From Streptomyces sp. NBC_00461 (GTDB taxonomy: Bacteria; Actinomycetota; Actinomycetes; Streptomycetales; Streptomycetaceae), in the NCBI RefSeq assembly GCF_036013935.1, contig NZ_CP107902.1, positions 5,799,001 through 5,863,000 of the forward strand: a stretch of 64,000 bases of DNA, written 5' to 3'. Shown in pieces: positions 45,916 through 57,420 of the stretch. Every line of letters starts with the position of its first letter. The stretch's first letter is position 1. Both the position numbers and the translations under genes were made by a program. Below the pieces are notes generated by a model. That model made no database searches, had not been told where the DNA came from, and saw nothing but the letters and a program-made list of their open reading frames with translations.

Positions 45916-46748
45916 GTAACCTCGCCGCCTACTCCACCTCCACCGGAGAGGCCTTCCAGTTCTGGGTCCTCGGCACCGTCGCCGTGATCGGCGCGCTGGC
46001 CACCGTGTTCATGAAGAAGGCCGTGCACAGTGCTCTGTCGCTGGCCGGCACCATGATCATCCTGGCGGTGTTCTACCTCGCCAACGGCGCCTACTTCCTG
46101 GGCATCGTGCAGGTCGTCGTCTACACCGGCGCGATCATGATGTTGTTCCTGTTCGTGGTGATGCTCGTCGGCGTGACGGCCGCGGACTCCCTGAAGGAGA
46201 CCATCAAGGGCCAGCGCTGGCTGGCCCTTCTCTGCGGGCTCGGCTTCGGCATCCTGCTGTTCGCCGGGATCGGCAACGCGTCCCTCACGGAGTTCAACGG
46301 CCTCGGTGAGGCGAACGCGAACGGCAACGTGGAGGGCCTCGCCGCCCTCATCTTCACCAAGTACGTGTTCGCCTTCGAAATCACCGGCGCCCTGCTGATC
46401 ACGGCCGCCGTCGGCGCCATGGTGCTCACCCACCGCGAGCGCACGGAGCGCGCAAAGACGCAGCGCGAGCTGTCCGAAGAGCGCGTCCGCGAGGGCAAGC
46501 ACCTCCCGCCGCTGCCGGCGCCCGGTGTGTACGCCCGGCACAACGCGGTGGACATCGCGGGTCTGCTGCCCGACGGCACCCCGTCCGAGCTCACCGTCAA
46601 CAAGACGCTGCGTGAACGCGGCCAGATCCGTGACGTGTCGTCGGAGGCGCTCAACGACCTCAAGGCGCTGGAGCAGCGCGCGGAGGAGCGCCTGGAGCGC
46701 ACCGAGGTCGAGCGGGCCACCTTCAAGCGGGAGGAGGCGTCGAAGTGA
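45912..46748 (+). CDS. nuoJ: NADH-quinone oxidoreductase subunit J with cytoplasmic tail
   Basis: 278 aa from ATG 45912. Five membrane helices in residues ~15-180, with the helix-3 motif [20 protein letters not shown], whose pi-bulge region couples quinone chemistry to pumping. After residue ~185 comes a ~90-aa charged tail ([20 protein letters not shown]...) typical of actinobacterial NuoJ and absent from E. coli. It overlaps nuoK. Confidence 0.95.
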   Translation: MSNLAAYSTSTGEAFQFWVLGTVAVIGALATVFMKKAVHSALSLAGTMIILAVFYLANGAYFLGIVQVVVYTGAIMMLFLFVVMLVGVTAADSLKETIKGQRWLALLCGLGFGILLFAGIGNASLTEFNGLGEANANGNVEGLAALIFTKYVFAFEITGALLITAAVGAMVLTHRERTERAKTQRELSEERVREGKHLPPLPAPGVYARHNAVDIAGLLPDGTPSELTVNKTLRERGQIRDVSSEALNDLKALEQRAEERLERTEVERATFKREEASK

Positions 46749-47044
46749 ACCCGGTCAACTACCTCTATCTCTCGGCCCTGTTGTTCACGATCGGCGCCAC
46801 CGGCGTGCTGATCAGGCGCAACGCGATCGTCGTGTTCATGTGCATCGAGCTGATGCTGAACGCCTGCAACCTCGCGTTCGTCACCTTCTCCCGGATGCAC
46901 GGCAATCTCGACGGCCAGATCATCGCCTTCTTCACGATGGTCGTCGCCGCCGCCGAGGTCGTGGTCGGGCTGGCGATCATCGTGTCCCTGTTCCGTTCCC
47001 GCCACTCGGCCTCGGTCGACGACGCCAGCCTGATGAAGCTCTGA
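46745..47044 (+). CDS. nuoK: NADH-quinone oxidoreductase subunit K
   Basis: 99 aa from GTG 46745. Three helices with the two conserved membrane glutamates in [15 protein letters not shown] and [14 protein letters not shown]. Normal length. It belongs to the proton channel between NuoJ and NuoN. Confidence 0.96.
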   Translation: MNPVNYLYLSALLFTIGATGVLIRRNAIVVFMCIELMLNACNLAFVTFSRMHGNLDGQIIAFFTMVVAAAEVVVGLAIIVSLFRSRHSASVDDASLMKL

Positions 47045-47059
47045 GGGGTCGGAAGAATC

Positions 47060-48955
47060 GTGGAGAACCTGATTGCGCTGCTGGTGGCGGCGCCACTGCT
47101 CGGAGCGGCCGTACTGCTGTGCGGCGGCCGGCGGCTCGATGCCGTCGGCCACTGGATCGGCACGGTCCTCGCGGCCGCCTCCTTCGTCATCGGCGTCGTC
47201 CTCTTCGCCGACCTGCTGGGGAAGAACGCCGAGCACCGGACCCTGATGCAGCACCTGTGGACCTGGATTCCCGTCGAGGGATTCCAGGCGGACGTCACCT
47301 TCCGCCTCGACCAGCTGTCGATGACGTTCGTCCTGCTGATCACCGGTGTCGGCTCGCTGATCCATCTGTACTCGGTCGGGTATATGGAGCACGACGAGCG
47401 CCGCCGCCGCTTCTTCGGCTATCTGAACCTGTTCCTCGCGGCGATGCTCCTGCTGGTCCTCGCCGACAACTACCTGCTGCTGTACGTCGGCTGGGAGGGC
47501 GTCGGTCTGGCGTCCTACCTGCTGATCGGCTTCTGGCAGCACAAGCCCAGCGCGGCGACGGCGGCCAAGAAGGCCTTCCTGGTCAACCGCGTCGGCGACA
47601 TGGGCCTGTCCATCGCCATCATGCTGATGTTCTCGACGTTCGGGACCTTCGCCTTCGGGCCGGTGTTCGACAGCGTCGGCAACACATCCGAGGGCAAGCT
47701 CACGGCGATCGCCCTGATGCTCCTGCTCGCCGCGTGCGGCAAGTCCGCACAGGTGCCGCTGCAGTCCTGGCTCGGGGACGCGATGGAGGGCCCGACCCCG
47801 GTCTCGGCCCTCATCCACGCCGCGACGATGGTGACCGCGGGCGTGTACCTGATCGTCCGCTCCGCAGCGATCTTCAACGCGGCGCCCGACGCGCAGTTGG
47901 CGGTCACCGTGGTCGGTGCCGTCACGCTCCTGTTCGGTGCGATCGTCGGTTGCGCGAAGGACGACATCAAGAAGGCGCTGGCCGGCTCGACCATGTCGCA
48001 GATCGGCTACATGGTGCTGGCGGCGGGCCTCGGCCCCATCGGCTACGTCTTCGCGATCATGCACCTGGTGACGCACGGCTTCTTCAAGGCCGGGCTCTTC
48101 CTCGGCGCCGGCTCGGTCATGCACGGCATGAACGACGAGGTGGACATGAGGAAGTACGGCGGCCTCAGGAAGTACATGCCGGTCACCTTCATCACCTTCG
48201 GCCTCGGCTACCTCGCCATCATCGGCTTCCCGGGACTGTCCGGCTTCTTCTCCAAGGACAAGATCATCGAGGCGGCGTTCGCCAAGGGCGGCACCGAGGG
48301 CTGGATCCTCGGCGGCTGCGCACTGCTGGGCGCGGCGATCACGGCGTACTACATGACGCGCGTGATGCTGATGACGTTCTTCGGAGAGAAGCGTTGGCAG
48401 CCCGATGAGAACGGCAACGAGCCGCACCCGCACGAGTCGCCCAAGACCATGACGATCCCCATGATCGTGCTGGCCGTGGGATCCGTCGCCGCGGGCTTCC
48501 TGTTCAACCTCCAGAACAACTTCCTGCACTGGCTCGAACCGATCACCGGTCACCAGGAGGGCGACTCGCCGGTCAGCGCCCTCACGGTCACGCTGGCCAC
48601 CATGGTCGTCCTGGTCGTCGGTGTCGCCATCGCGTACGCCCAGTACGGCCGACGCCCGGTCCCGGTCGTCGCCCCGCGCGGGTCGCTGCTCACCCGAGCC
48701 GCCCGGCGCGACCTGCTGCAGGACGACTTCAACCACGTCGTCCTGGTCCGCGGCGGCGAGCACCTCACGCGCTCCCTGGTGTACGTCGACCACACCCTGG
48801 TCGACGGTGTCGTCAACGGCACGGCGGCCTCGGTCGGCGGCCTGTCCGGACGGCTGCGCCGACTCCAGAACGGCTTCGCGCGGTCGTACGCGGTCTCGAT
48901 GTTCGGCGGTGCGGCGGTCCTCATCGCCGCGACCCTGCTGATGAGGGCGGTCTGA
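47060..48955 (+). CDS. nuoL: NADH-quinone oxidoreductase subunit L
   Basis: 631 aa from GTG 47060. Antiporter-like proton-pumping subunit at the tip of the membrane arm, with the long lateral helix near the C-terminus. Family blocks: [18 protein letters not shown] with the key Glu, and the downstream Lys/His region [20 protein letters not shown] followed by [13 protein letters not shown]. About 16 hydrophobic segments. Normal length. Confidence 0.96.
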   Translation: MENLIALLVAAPLLGAAVLLCGGRRLDAVGHWIGTVLAAASFVIGVVLFADLLGKNAEHRTLMQHLWTWIPVEGFQADVTFRLDQLSMTFVLLITGVGSLIHLYSVGYMEHDERRRRFFGYLNLFLAAMLLLVLADNYLLLYVGWEGVGLASYLLIGFWQHKPSAATAAKKAFLVNRVGDMGLSIAIMLMFSTFGTFAFGPVFDSVGNTSEGKLTAIALMLLLAACGKSAQVPLQSWLGDAMEGPTPVSALIHAATMVTAGVYLIVRSAAIFNAAPDAQLAVTVVGAVTLLFGAIVGCAKDDIKKALAGSTMSQIGYMVLAAGLGPIGYVFAIMHLVTHGFFKAGLFLGAGSVMHGMNDEVDMRKYGGLRKYMPVTFITFGLGYLAIIGFPGLSGFFSKDKIIEAAFAKGGTEGWILGGCALLGAAITAYYMTRVMLMTFFGEKRWQPDENGNEPHPHESPKTMTIPMIVLAVGSVAAGFLFNLQNNFLHWLEPITGHQEGDSPVSALTVTLATMVVLVVGVAIAYAQYGRRPVPVVAPRGSLLTRAARRDLLQDDFNHVVLVRGGEHLTRSLVYVDHTLVDGVVNGTAASVGGLSGRLRRLQNGFARSYAVSMFGGAAVLIAATLLMRAV

Positions 48956-48960
48956 TACCG

Positions 48961-50532
48961 ATGTCCTTTCCTCTGCTGACAGCGACGGCGGTCCTCCCGG
49001 CCCTCGGGGCGGTCGCCACGGCAGCCGTGCCGGCCGCGCAACGCACCAAGGCCAAATGGCTGGCGCTGCTCGTCTCGCTCGCCACACTCGCCCTCGCGAT
49101 CACCATCCTGGTCCGCTTCGACCCGGACGGCGACCGCTACCAGCTCACCGAATCACACGCGTGGATCGCGGACTTCGGGGTCAAGTACGAGCTGGGCGTG
49201 GACGGCATCGCGGTCGCCCTGATCGCGCTGACTGCCCTGCTGATGCCGTTCATCATCCTCGCGGGCTGGCACGACGCCGACCCGCTGGAGACCGGCAGCA
49301 AGCGGTGGCGGCCGACGCAGGGCTTCTTCGCCCTGATCCTGGCCGTCGAGGCGATGGTGATCATCTCCTTCGAGGCCACCGACGTCTTCCTCTTCTACAT
49401 CTTCTTCGAAGCCATGCTCATCCCGATGTACTTCCTCATCGGCGGCTTCGGGGACCGTGCCCACGAGCACGGCGAGGAGGCGGCGTCGACGCAGCGGTCG
49501 TACGCGGCGGTGAAATTCCTCCTCTACAACCTGGTCGGCGGCCTCATCATGCTGGCCGCGGTGATCGGCCTCTACGTGGTCGCAGGCAACTTCAGCCTCC
49601 AGGAGATCGTGCAGGCCCGCGCCAACGGCTCGCTGCACATGGCGACCAACACCGAGCGCTGGCTGTTCCTCGGCTTCTTCTTCGCGTTCGCGGTGAAGGC
49701 GCCGCTGTGGCCACTGCACACCTGGCTGCCCAACGCGATGCAGGAGTCCACCGCACCGGTGGCCGTGCTCATCACGGCGGTCGTCGACAAAGTGGGCACC
49801 TTCGCGATGCTCCGCTTCTGCCTCCAGCTGTTCCCGGAGGCGTCGAAGTGGGCGACGCCCGCCATCCTCGTCCTCGCCCTGATCAGCATCATCTACGGGG
49901 CGCTGCTCGCCGTCGGCCAGCGGGACATCAAGCGGCTGGTGGCGTACGCGTCGATCTCGCACTTCGGGTTCATCATCATGGGCATCTTCGCGATGACCAG
50001 CCAGGGGCAGTCCGGGGCCACGCTCTACATGGTCAACCACGGTATTTCCACCGCCGCGTTGATGCTGGTGGCGGGCTTCCTGATCTCCCGGCGCGGGTCG
50101 CGGCTCATCGCCGACTACGGCGGTGTGCAGAAGGTCGCACCGGTGCTCGCCGGAACGTTCCTGATCGGCAGCCTGGCCACTCTGTCGCTCCCCGGTCTCG
50201 CGCCGTTCGTGAGTGAATTCCTGGTCCTGGTCGGCACGTTCACGCGCTATCCGGCAATCGGGATCATCGCGACATTCGGCATCGTGCTCGCCGCGCTCTA
50301 CACCCTCGTCCTCTATCAGCGGATGATGACGGGCCCGGTGAAGGCGGAGGTCTCCGCGATGCCTGACCTGCGCGCGCGTGAACTCGTGGTCGTGGCGCCC
50401 CTGATCGTTCTGCTGATCTTCCTGGGCGTGTACCCGAAGCCGGTCACGGACATCGTGAACCCGGCGGTCAAGTCGACTTTGTCCGACGTGCACAAGAAAG
50501 ACCCCAAGCCCGCAGTGGAGGCGGCCAAGTGA
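48961..50532 (+). CDS. nuoM: NADH-quinone oxidoreductase subunit M
   Basis: 523 aa from ATG 48961, five bases after nuoL. Second antiporter-like subunit, about 14 helices. Blocks include FFEAMLIPMYFLIGGFGD with the pumping Glu, and HTWLPNAMQESTAPVAVLI. The stop overlaps the nuoN GTG. Confidence 0.96.
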   Translation: MSFPLLTATAVLPALGAVATAAVPAAQRTKAKWLALLVSLATLALAITILVRFDPDGDRYQLTESHAWIADFGVKYELGVDGIAVALIALTALLMPFIILAGWHDADPLETGSKRWRPTQGFFALILAVEAMVIISFEATDVFLFYIFFEAMLIPMYFLIGGFGDRAHEHGEEAASTQRSYAAVKFLLYNLVGGLIMLAAVIGLYVVAGNFSLQEIVQARANGSLHMATNTERWLFLGFFFAFAVKAPLWPLHTWLPNAMQESTAPVAVLITAVVDKVGTFAMLRFCLQLFPEASKWATPAILVLALISIIYGALLAVGQRDIKRLVAYASISHFGFIIMGIFAMTSQGQSGATLYMVNHGISTAALMLVAGFLISRRGSRLIADYGGVQKVAPVLAGTFLIGSLATLSLPGLAPFVSEFLVLVGTFTRYPAIGIIATFGIVLAALYTLVLYQRMMTGPVKAEVSAMPDLRARELVVVAPLIVLLIFLGVYPKPVTDIVNPAVKSTLSDVHKKDPKPAVEAAK

Positions 50533-52187
50533 GCGCATCAGCCGTCCACAGCCTGTGGACAACGGCGGCAACCGCGGCCGACCCGATCGCGAAGATCCCC
50601 GCACCGAAGATCGAATACGGGCAATTGTCGCCCACCCTGATCGTCCTGGGCGCGGCGATCGTCGGGGTACTGGTCGAGGCGTTCGTGCCGCGCAAGTCCC
50701 GCTACTACGCACAGGTGTTCGTGTCCGCGGTCGCGCTCTGCGCCGCCTTCGCGGCGGTCGTGGCGCTCGCGGCCGACGGATACGGCACCACCAAGGCACA
50801 CATCGCGGCGATGGGCGCGATCGCCGTCGACGGACCGTCCCTGTTCCTCCAGGGCACGATCCTGCTGGCCGGCCTCGTCAGCCTGTTCACCTTCGCCGAA
50901 CGCCGCCTGGACCCGGAGGCGCACGGCAACCAGGTCGACTCCTTCGCCGCACAGGCGGCGTCCGTGCCGGGCAGCGAGAGCGAAAAGGCCGCGGTCAAGG
51001 CCGGGTTCACCACCACCGAGGTCTTCCCGCTGCTGCTCTTCGCGGTCGCGGGCATGCTGGTGTTCCCCTCGGCGAACGACCTGCTGACCCTGTTCGTGGC
51101 CCTGGAGGTCTTCTCCCTCCCGCTGTACCTGATGTGCGCCCTGGCCCGCCGCAAGCGGCTCATGTCGCAGGAGGCAGCGGTCAAGTACTTCCTGCTCGGC
51201 GCGTTCGCCTCCGCGTTCACGCTGTTCGGCATCGCGCTGCTGTACGGCTACGCGGGCTCGGTGTCGTACGCGCGGATCGCGCAGGTCGTCGACGGCACCG
51301 TCACGAACGTCGACCCAGCGCTCGCCGGCACCATGGGCAACGACGCGCTGCTGCTCGTCGGCGGCGCGATGATCGTCATGGGGCTGCTGTTCAAGGTGGG
51401 CGCCGTCCCGTTCCACATGTGGACGCCGGACGTCTACCAGGGCGCGCCGACCCCCGTGACCGGGTTCATGGCGGCGGCGACGAAGGTCGCGGCGTTCGGT
51501 GCGCTGCTTCGGCTGCTCTACGTCGTCCTGCCCGGGCTGCGCTGGGACTGGCGGCCGGTCATGTGGGCCGTCGCGATCGTCACCATGCTGGGCGGCGCGA
51601 TCGTCGCGATCACGCAGACCGACATCAAGCGACTGCTGGCGTACTCGTCGATCGCGCACGCCGGATTCATCCTCGCGGGTGTCATCGCGACCTCGAAGGA
51701 CGGCGTCTCGTCCGTCCTCTTCTACCTGGGCGCCTACTCCTTCGTGACCATCGGCGCCTTCGCGGTGGTCACACTGGTGCGGGACGCGGGCGGCGAGGCG
51801 ACGCACCTGTCCAAGTGGGCCGGCCTCGGACGCCGCTCCCCGCTGGTGGCGGCCGTGTTCGCGGTGTTCCTGCTGGCCTTCGCCGGCATTCCGCTGACCT
51901 CCGGTTTCTCCGGGAAGTTCGCCGTGTTCAAGGCGGCGGCGGAGGGCGGCGCGGCCCCGCTGGTCGTGGTCGGTGTGATCTCGTCCGCGGTCGCCGCGTT
52001 CTTCTACATCCGCGTGATCGTGCTGATGTTCTTCAGCGAGCCGCGTCCCGACGGCCCGACGGTCGCCGTCCCGTCGCCGCTGACGATGACCGCGATCGGG
52101 TTCGGTGTCGTGGTCACGCTGGTGCTCGGTGTGGCGCCGCAGTACTTCCTGGACCTGGCGAGCCAGGCCGGAGTGTTCGTGCGCTGA
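50529..52187 (+). CDS. nuoN: NADH-quinone oxidoreductase subunit N
   Basis: 552 aa from GTG 50529. Third antiporter-like subunit. [18 protein letters not shown] carries the key Glu, and [20 protein letters not shown] is the conserved Lys-side block. An acidic/Ala-rich loop at about residues 135-155 is longer than in E. coli. Last gene of the operon; a strong hairpin follows 24 bases later. Confidence 0.96.
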   Translation: MSASAVHSLWTTAATAADPIAKIPAPKIEYGQLSPTLIVLGAAIVGVLVEAFVPRKSRYYAQVFVSAVALCAAFAAVVALAADGYGTTKAHIAAMGAIAVDGPSLFLQGTILLAGLVSLFTFAERRLDPEAHGNQVDSFAAQAASVPGSESEKAAVKAGFTTTEVFPLLLFAVAGMLVFPSANDLLTLFVALEVFSLPLYLMCALARRKRLMSQEAAVKYFLLGAFASAFTLFGIALLYGYAGSVSYARIAQVVDGTVTNVDPALAGTMGNDALLLVGGAMIVMGLLFKVGAVPFHMWTPDVYQGAPTPVTGFMAAATKVAAFGALLRLLYVVLPGLRWDWRPVMWAVAIVTMLGGAIVAITQTDIKRLLAYSSIAHAGFILAGVIATSKDGVSSVLFYLGAYSFVTIGAFAVVTLVRDAGGEATHLSKWAGLGRRSPLVAAVFAVFLLAFAGIPLTSGFSGKFAVFKAAAEGGAAPLVVVGVISSAVAAFFYIRVIVLMFFSEPRPDGPTVAVPSPLTMTAIGFGVVVTLVLGVAPQYFLDLASQAGVFVR

Positions 52188-52211
52188 CGGGCTGTGGCTG
52201 TACGTCCGAGA

Positions 52212-52242
52212 GGCCCCGGTTCCGCAGGTGGGAACCGGGGCC
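52212..52242 (+). terminator. Terminator of the nuo operon
   Basis: A perfect 12-bp stem (GGCCCCGGTTCC at 52212-52223 with GGAACCGGGGCC at 52231-52242) and a seven-base loop. It begins 24 bases after the nuoN stop. No U-tract, as is common in Streptomyces. Confidence 0.88.
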
Positions 52243-52419
52243 TTCGCGCGTCCCGCGCTGCTCGCCCAGCGCTCGCGCGCCGGTCACCCCGTGCTCCCCG
52301 CGCTCCCCGCGCTCATGCCGGCCGCACATGTGTCCGGACCTGTGGATAACTCCGGCACTGTCGGTGCCGACCCCTATCGTGGACGCAGTGGTCGAGGGAC
52401 GACGCACGGGGGACGAGCG

Positions 52420-54504
52420 ATGCACGGAATGGGCGGGACGGTTGTGACGACCGCAGCACACACATCGGCGGCACACGGCGAGAGCGAGGCGCTGGCCACA
52501 CTCCACCGCGTCTTCGGGTACGACAGCTTCCGCGGCGAGCAGGAAGCGGTCATCGAGCATGTGGTGACCGGCGGCGACGCGGTGGTCCTCATGCCGACCG
52601 GTGGCGGCAAGTCCCTGTGCTACCAGATCCCGGCCCTGGTCAGACCTGGTACGGGCATCGTGGTCTCGCCCCTCATCGCGCTGATGCAGGACCAGGTGGA
52701 CGCGCTGCGGGCGCTCGGCGTGCGTGCCGGGTTCATGAACTCCACGCAGGACTTCGGCGAGCGCAGAGTGGTCGAGGCCGAGTATCTGGCCGGCGAGCTG
52801 GACCTGCTGTACCTGGCGCCGGAGCGGCTGCGGCTCGACTCGACGCTCGACCTTCTCTCCCGTGGCAAGATCGCGCTCTTCGCCATCGACGAGGCGCACT
52901 GCGTGTCCCAGTGGGGCCACGACTTCCGCCCCGACTACCTGGCCCTCTCCCTGCTCGGCGAGCGCTGGCCCGACGTCCCGCGGATCGCGCTCACGGCCAC
53001 GGCCACGCACGCCACGCATCAGGAGATCACCCAGCGGCTCCACATGCCGACGGCCCGGCACTTCGAGGCGAGCTTCGACCGGCCCAACATCCAGTACCGC
53101 ATCGTGCCCAAGGCCGACCCCAAGAAGCAGCTGCTGAGCTTCCTGCGCGAGGAGCACGCCGGGGACGCGGGCATCGTCTACTGCCTGTCCCGCAAGTCGG
53201 TGGAGTCGACGGCGGAGTTCCTCAGCCGCAGCGGCATCGAGGCCGTGCCGTACCACGCGGGCCTGGACGCGGGCACGCGCGCGGCGCACCAGTCCCGGTT
53301 CCTGCGCGAGGAGGGCCTGGTCGTGGTGGCGACCATCGCCTTCGGGATGGGCATCGACAAGCCGGACGTGCGCTTCGTGGCCCACCTGGACCTGCCGAAG
53401 TCCGTCGAGGGCTACTACCAGGAAACGGGACGCGCCGGCCGGGACGGGTTGCCGTCGACGGCATGGATGGCATACGGCCTCAACGACGTCATACAGCAGC
53501 GCAAGCTGATCCAGTTGGGCGAGGGCGACGAGGCGTTCCGGCGCCGGGCCGGAGCCCACCTGGACTCGATGCTGGCGCTGTGCGAGACCGTCCAGTGCCG
53601 GCGCGGCCAGCTGCTCGCCTACTTCGGCCAGGACCCCGACCCGGCGGGCTGCGGCAACTGCGACACCTGCCTCACCCCGCCCGAGACCTGGGACGGCACG
53701 GTCGCGGCGCAGAAGGTGCTGTCGACGGTGGTGCGGCTGCAGCGCGAGCGCGGGCAGAAGTTCGGCGCGATCCAGATCGTCGACATCCTGCTCGGGAAAC
53801 GCACGGCGAAGGTGATCCAGTTCGACCACGACCAGTTGTCCGTGTTCGGCATCGGCGAGGAACTCGCCGAGGGCGAATGGCGTGGTGTCGTACGGCAGTT
53901 GCTGGCGCAGGGACTGCTCGCCGTGGAGGGGGAGTACGGCACTCTGGTGCTGACCGAGGACAGCGGGACGGTGCTTCGGCGGGAGCGGGAGGTGCCCCTG
54001 CGCAAGGAGCCGAAGAAGCCGGCGCCCTCACGGTCGGCGTCGTCGTCCTCCGGAAAGGGCGAGCGCAAGGCCAAGGCCGCCGTGGCCGAGCTGCCCGAGG
54101 AGCTGCAGCCGGCGTTCGAGGCGCTGCGCGCCTGGCGCGCGGAGCAGGCCCGGGAGCAGGGCGTCCCGGCGTACGTCATCTTCCACGACGCCACGCTGCG
54201 GGAGATCGCCACCGCCTGGCCGACCTCGGTCACGCAGCTCGGCGGCATCAGCGGGGTCGGCGAGAAGAAGCTGGTGACGTACGGGGAGGGCGTGCTGGAG
54301 GTGCTCGCCGAGCTGGGCGGGGCACCCGGCTCGACCCCGACGGCCGGCTCGACCCCCACGGCCGACTCGTCTCCGGCAGTCGGTTCGTCTCCGGCAGCCG
54401 GTTCGGCGTCGGGGGCCGGTTCGGGGTCGGCCGGCGACGGCGGCCACGGTGATGACCACTGGCCCGAGATGGATGCCGAGCCGGAACCGGACGACTGGAT
54501 ATAG
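52420..54504 (+). CDS. recQ: RecQ family ATP-dependent DNA helicase
   Basis: 694 aa from ATG 52420, behind GGGGGA (52408-52413). 3'-5' helicase for recombination repair. Motif 0 (FRGEQEAVI), Walker A ([11 protein letters not shown]), DEAH box with aromatic loop ([18 protein letters not shown]), motif V ([12 protein letters not shown]) and motif VI ([10 protein letters not shown]) are all present. The RQC zinc cysteines follow (CETVQCRRG ... CGNCDTC), then a winged helix and an HRDC domain (~545-640). The last ~50 residues are a low-complexity Ser/Pro/Thr/Gly repeat ending in acidic residues. Confidence 0.95.
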   Translation: MHGMGGTVVTTAAHTSAAHGESEALATLHRVFGYDSFRGEQEAVIEHVVTGGDAVVLMPTGGGKSLCYQIPALVRPGTGIVVSPLIALMQDQVDALRALGVRAGFMNSTQDFGERRVVEAEYLAGELDLLYLAPERLRLDSTLDLLSRGKIALFAIDEAHCVSQWGHDFRPDYLALSLLGERWPDVPRIALTATATHATHQEITQRLHMPTARHFEASFDRPNIQYRIVPKADPKKQLLSFLREEHAGDAGIVYCLSRKSVESTAEFLSRSGIEAVPYHAGLDAGTRAAHQSRFLREEGLVVVATIAFGMGIDKPDVRFVAHLDLPKSVEGYYQETGRAGRDGLPSTAWMAYGLNDVIQQRKLIQLGEGDEAFRRRAGAHLDSMLALCETVQCRRGQLLAYFGQDPDPAGCGNCDTCLTPPETWDGTVAAQKVLSTVVRLQRERGQKFGAIQIVDILLGKRTAKVIQFDHDQLSVFGIGEELAEGEWRGVVRQLLAQGLLAVEGEYGTLVLTEDSGTVLRREREVPLRKEPKKPAPSRSASSSSGKGERKAKAAVAELPEELQPAFEALRAWRAEQAREQGVPAYVIFHDATLREIATAWPTSVTQLGGISGVGEKKLVTYGEGVLEVLAELGGAPGSTPTAGSTPTADSSPAVGSSPAAGSASGAGSGSAGDGGHGDDHWPEMDAEPEPDDWI

Positions 54505-54516
54505 GCGAGGGGCGAG

Positions 54517-54533
54517 CCGACCGCCCGGGTCGG
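54517..54533. terminator. Small hairpin between convergent recQ and flavoprotein genes
   Basis: CCGACC (54517-54522) pairs with GGTCGG (54528-54533) around a five-base loop. Stem is short, so termination is only possible. It is the only notable hairpin in this 58-base gap. Confidence 0.35.
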
Positions 54534-54562
54534 AGTTTGGTGCGCCGGGCAGTCGGTGGCAG

Positions 54563-57409
54563 TCACAGAGCCCGTGCCGCGTACGCCCTCACATCCGCGT
54601 CCGAGTCCGAAGTGGCCGTGGACAGGGCGGCCCGGGCGTCCTCGGCGCCGCTGTGCCGGGTCAGGGCCAGCACGGCTGCCTTGCGTACGTCGGCGTTCTG
54701 ATCGGCGAGCGCCTTGGCGAGGGCGGGGATGGCCACGTCCGGCTCGGCGGCGGACAGCGCTGTCGCGGCGCCCTGCCTCACCTGCCAGGCCGAGTCGGAC
54801 AGTGCGGCCACGGCGCGTGCGGCGAGCGGTGCCGGGCAGCCCGTGGTGCCCAGCGCCCCGTAGGCGGCGCCCTGGACCAGCGCGTCCTGGTCGCCGGTGA
54901 GGTCCGCCAGGGCCGTGAGAACGGAGTCAGGGTCGAGGTCGGGGCTGAGGTTTCCGGACATTGCCGCGGCACCCTCTGTGCCCTCCACCCGAGCCGCCCA
55001 CACCGTCGCCAGGGACTTGGCGATGGTGACGCGGACCTCCCGGGAGGGGTCGGCGGTCGCCGCGTTGGCCAGTTCGGTGGCGGCGTCGACCGAGACGAGG
55101 GCTCGTACGGCCTCGATGCGCACGGAGATGACGGCGTCGGTCAGCAAGCCCGTGAACAGCGCCGCGTCACCGAGGCGCAGGGCGCGCAGGACGTCGAGGG
55201 CGGCGGCCCGGACGACCGGGTCCGGTTCGGCGAGGGCGGCGGAGAGGCCGTCCCGCAGGGCGGGTTCCGGCGGCAGCGTCTCGACGAGCTCGCGCAGGGA
55301 CGCGGCTGCGGCGGCCCGTACCTCGGCGGCGGCGTCGCGCAGAGCCTCGGCGAGGGCGGGGCCGGTGCCCGGCGGCACCGTCTCGGTCAGGACGGCGACG
55401 GCCTCGCGCCGGACGGCGGGTGACAGGTCCGTCAAGTAGGGCCTCAGGGCGTGGAGTTCGGGCTCCTCCTCGGAGAGGGCGACGAGTTCCAGGAGACGGG
55501 CGGAGGTCTGTTCGGGACGGGACTCCGGCGAGTCGGGGGTGTCGTCCCCGCCCGGCCCGGCGGTCTCGGCCACGGCCGCCGGCGTCACCTCCCGTGCCCC
55601 GGAGGCCACCGGTGCCACATCGCGGGAGCCGGCCGTGGCGACGTCCTCGGCGTGGACCTCGCCGAGGTGCCGGGAAGGACCGCCGACGGGGGTGAACTCG
55701 TCGACGGGGACGAGATAGGGAGCCACGGGACGGGCCGTGAACTCCATGGAGCCAGAGGGGGACTTGTGCAGGTCGAGGTGGTGGAACCAGGAGGCGTCGT
55801 CGCGTTGGGGGTGGTCGAGACGGTCGTGGTAGAGACCCCAGCGGGACTCCGTGCGGGCCAGCGAGGCCCGCGCGGCCATCTCGGCGCAGTCGCGGATGAA
55901 GGAGACCTCGGCGCAGCGCATCAGTTCGTGCGGGGTGCGTGCGCCCATCTCCGCGATGTCGTCGTGCATCCGCTCGAAGGCCTCCAGGGCCAGGGACAGC
56001 CGGGCCCCCGACTTCGGCGGGGCCACGTAGTCGTTCACGAAGCGGCGCAGCTTGTACTCGACCTGGGACTGCGGCGGGCCTTCCGGATGGTGCAGCGGGC
56101 GGTAGATCAGCTCGTGCGCCTCGCGCAGCTGGTCCTCGGGGAACTCGCCCTCGTAGGACTGGTACTGGGATGCGTCCGCCCCCGCCAGGTCGCCGAAGAC
56201 GAACGCGCCGATCATGTAGTTGTGCGGAACGCAGGCCAGGTCGCCGGCGGCGTACAGGCGGGGGACCGTCGTACGGGCGTGGTCGTCGACCCGGACGCCC
56301 GAGGCCGAGTGGCCGCCGCACAGGCCGATCTCGGAGATGTGCATCTCGATGTCATGGGTGCGGTAGTCGTGCCCGCGGCCCGAGTGGAAGGTGCCGCGGG
56401 TCGGGCGCTCCGTGGAGTGCAGGATCGACTCCAGGGCGGAGACCGACTCCTCCGGAAGGTGGCTCAGCTTCAGGTACACGGGGCCGCGGTCGCTCGCGAC
56501 CTCCGCCGCGAACTCGGCCATCATCTGCCCCGACCAGTAGTCGGAGTCGACGAAGCGTTCGCCATGGCGGTTGACCTGGTAGCCGCCGAAGGGGTTGGCG
56601 ACGTAGGCGCAGGCGGGGCCGTTGTAGTCCTTGATCAGCGGGTTGATCTGGAAGCACTCGATGCCGGTCAGCTCGGCGCCCGCGTGATACGCCATCGAGT
56701 AGCCGTCACCCGCGTTGGTCGGGTTCTCGTACGTGCCGTAGAGGTAGCCAGAGGCGGGGAGACCCAGGCGGCCGCAGGCGCCCGTCGCCAGGATCACGGC
56801 TCCGGCGCGGACGGTGACGAACGCGCCGGTGCGCGTGTTGAAGCCGACCGCCCCCACGGCCCGCCCCTCGGCGGTCAGCACCCGTACCGGCATCACCCGG
56901 TTCTCGATGCGGATCTTCTCCCGCATCTCGCGCCGCCGCAGCTGCCGGTACAGGACCTTCTTGACATCCTTGCCCTCCGGCATCGGCAGCACGTAGGAGC
57001 CGGAGCGGTGGACCTGGCGGACCGCGTAGTCGCCGTGCTCGTCCTTCTCGAACTTCACGCCGTACGACTCGAGGCGCTGCACCATGCCGAAGCCGCGGGT
57101 GGCGGTCTGGCGGACGGTGGACTGGTCGACGATGCCGTCGTTGGCGCGGGTGATCTCGGCGACGTAGTCGTCGGGTTCGGCGCGGCCGGGGATGACCGCG
57201 TTGTTGACGCCGTCCATGCCCATGGCGAGCGCGCCGGAGTGGCGGACGTGGGCCTTCTCCAGGAGGAGCACGTTCGCGCCGTGCTCGGCGGCGGTCAGCG
57301 CGGCCATGGTGCCGGCGGTGCCGCCGCCGATGACGAGGACGTCGCAGCGGATCTCCTCGGCGTCGGTGAGCGCGGGGATCTCCAGGGGCGTGTTCACGGG
57401 GGTGGTCAC
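54563..57409 (-). CDS. AprA-like FAD-dependent reductase/oxidase subunit fused to C-terminal HEAT-like repeats
   Basis: 948 aa from ATG 57409. Residues ~20-600 are a fumarate-reductase/AprA-type flavoprotein: VIGGGTAGTMAALTAAEHGA (FAD), LLEKAHVRHSGALAMGMDGVN (AprA-like ERSGA block), GDGYSMAYHAGAELTGIE, and LYAAGDLACVPHNYMIGAFVFG before the C-terminal helical domain. From about residue 640 to the end come repeated ~30-residue helical pairs (for example DLSPAVRREAVAVLTETV, DPSREVRVTIAKSLATVW), i.e. HEAT-like repeats. AprA-family proteins are normally about 600-650 aa, so the repeat domain is an added module. Last gene of the GntR-ferredoxin-ABC operon. The substrate is unknown; true adenylylsulfate reduction is not implied. 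Confidence 0.85.
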   Translation of the reverse strand: MTTPVNTPLEIPALTDAEEIRCDVLVIGGGTAGTMAALTAAEHGANVLLLEKAHVRHSGALAMGMDGVNNAVIPGRAEPDDYVAEITRANDGIVDQSTVRQTATRGFGMVQRLESYGVKFEKDEHGDYAVRQVHRSGSYVLPMPEGKDVKKVLYRQLRRREMREKIRIENRVMPVRVLTAEGRAVGAVGFNTRTGAFVTVRAGAVILATGACGRLGLPASGYLYGTYENPTNAGDGYSMAYHAGAELTGIECFQINPLIKDYNGPACAYVANPFGGYQVNRHGERFVDSDYWSGQMMAEFAAEVASDRGPVYLKLSHLPEESVSALESILHSTERPTRGTFHSGRGHDYRTHDIEMHISEIGLCGGHSASGVRVDDHARTTVPRLYAAGDLACVPHNYMIGAFVFGDLAGADASQYQSYEGEFPEDQLREAHELIYRPLHHPEGPPQSQVEYKLRRFVNDYVAPPKSGARLSLALEAFERMHDDIAEMGARTPHELMRCAEVSFIRDCAEMAARASLARTESRWGLYHDRLDHPQRDDASWFHHLDLHKSPSGSMEFTARPVAPYLVPVDEFTPVGGPSRHLGEVHAEDVATAGSRDVAPVASGAREVTPAAVAETAGPGGDDTPDSPESRPEQTSARLLELVALSEEEPELHALRPYLTDLSPAVRREAVAVLTETVPPGTGPALAEALRDAAAEVRAAAAASLRELVETLPPEPALRDGLSAALAEPDPVVRAAALDVLRALRLGDAALFTGLLTDAVISVRIEAVRALVSVDAATELANAATADPSREVRVTIAKSLATVWAARVEGTEGAAAMSGNLSPDLDPDSVLTALADLTGDQDALVQGAAYGALGTTGCPAPLAARAVAALSDSAWQVRQGAATALSAAEPDVAIPALAKALADQNADVRKAAVLALTRHSGAEDARAALSTATSDSDADVRAYAARAL

Positions 57410-57420
57410 CGGGGGGCCTT

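Noticed and set aside
54563..57409. Genuine dissimilatory adenylylsulfate reductase
   Set aside because: No sulfate adenylyltransferase, DsrAB or QmoABC genes are nearby, and the ferredoxin lacks the usual C-terminal AprB tail. Only family resemblance is claimed.
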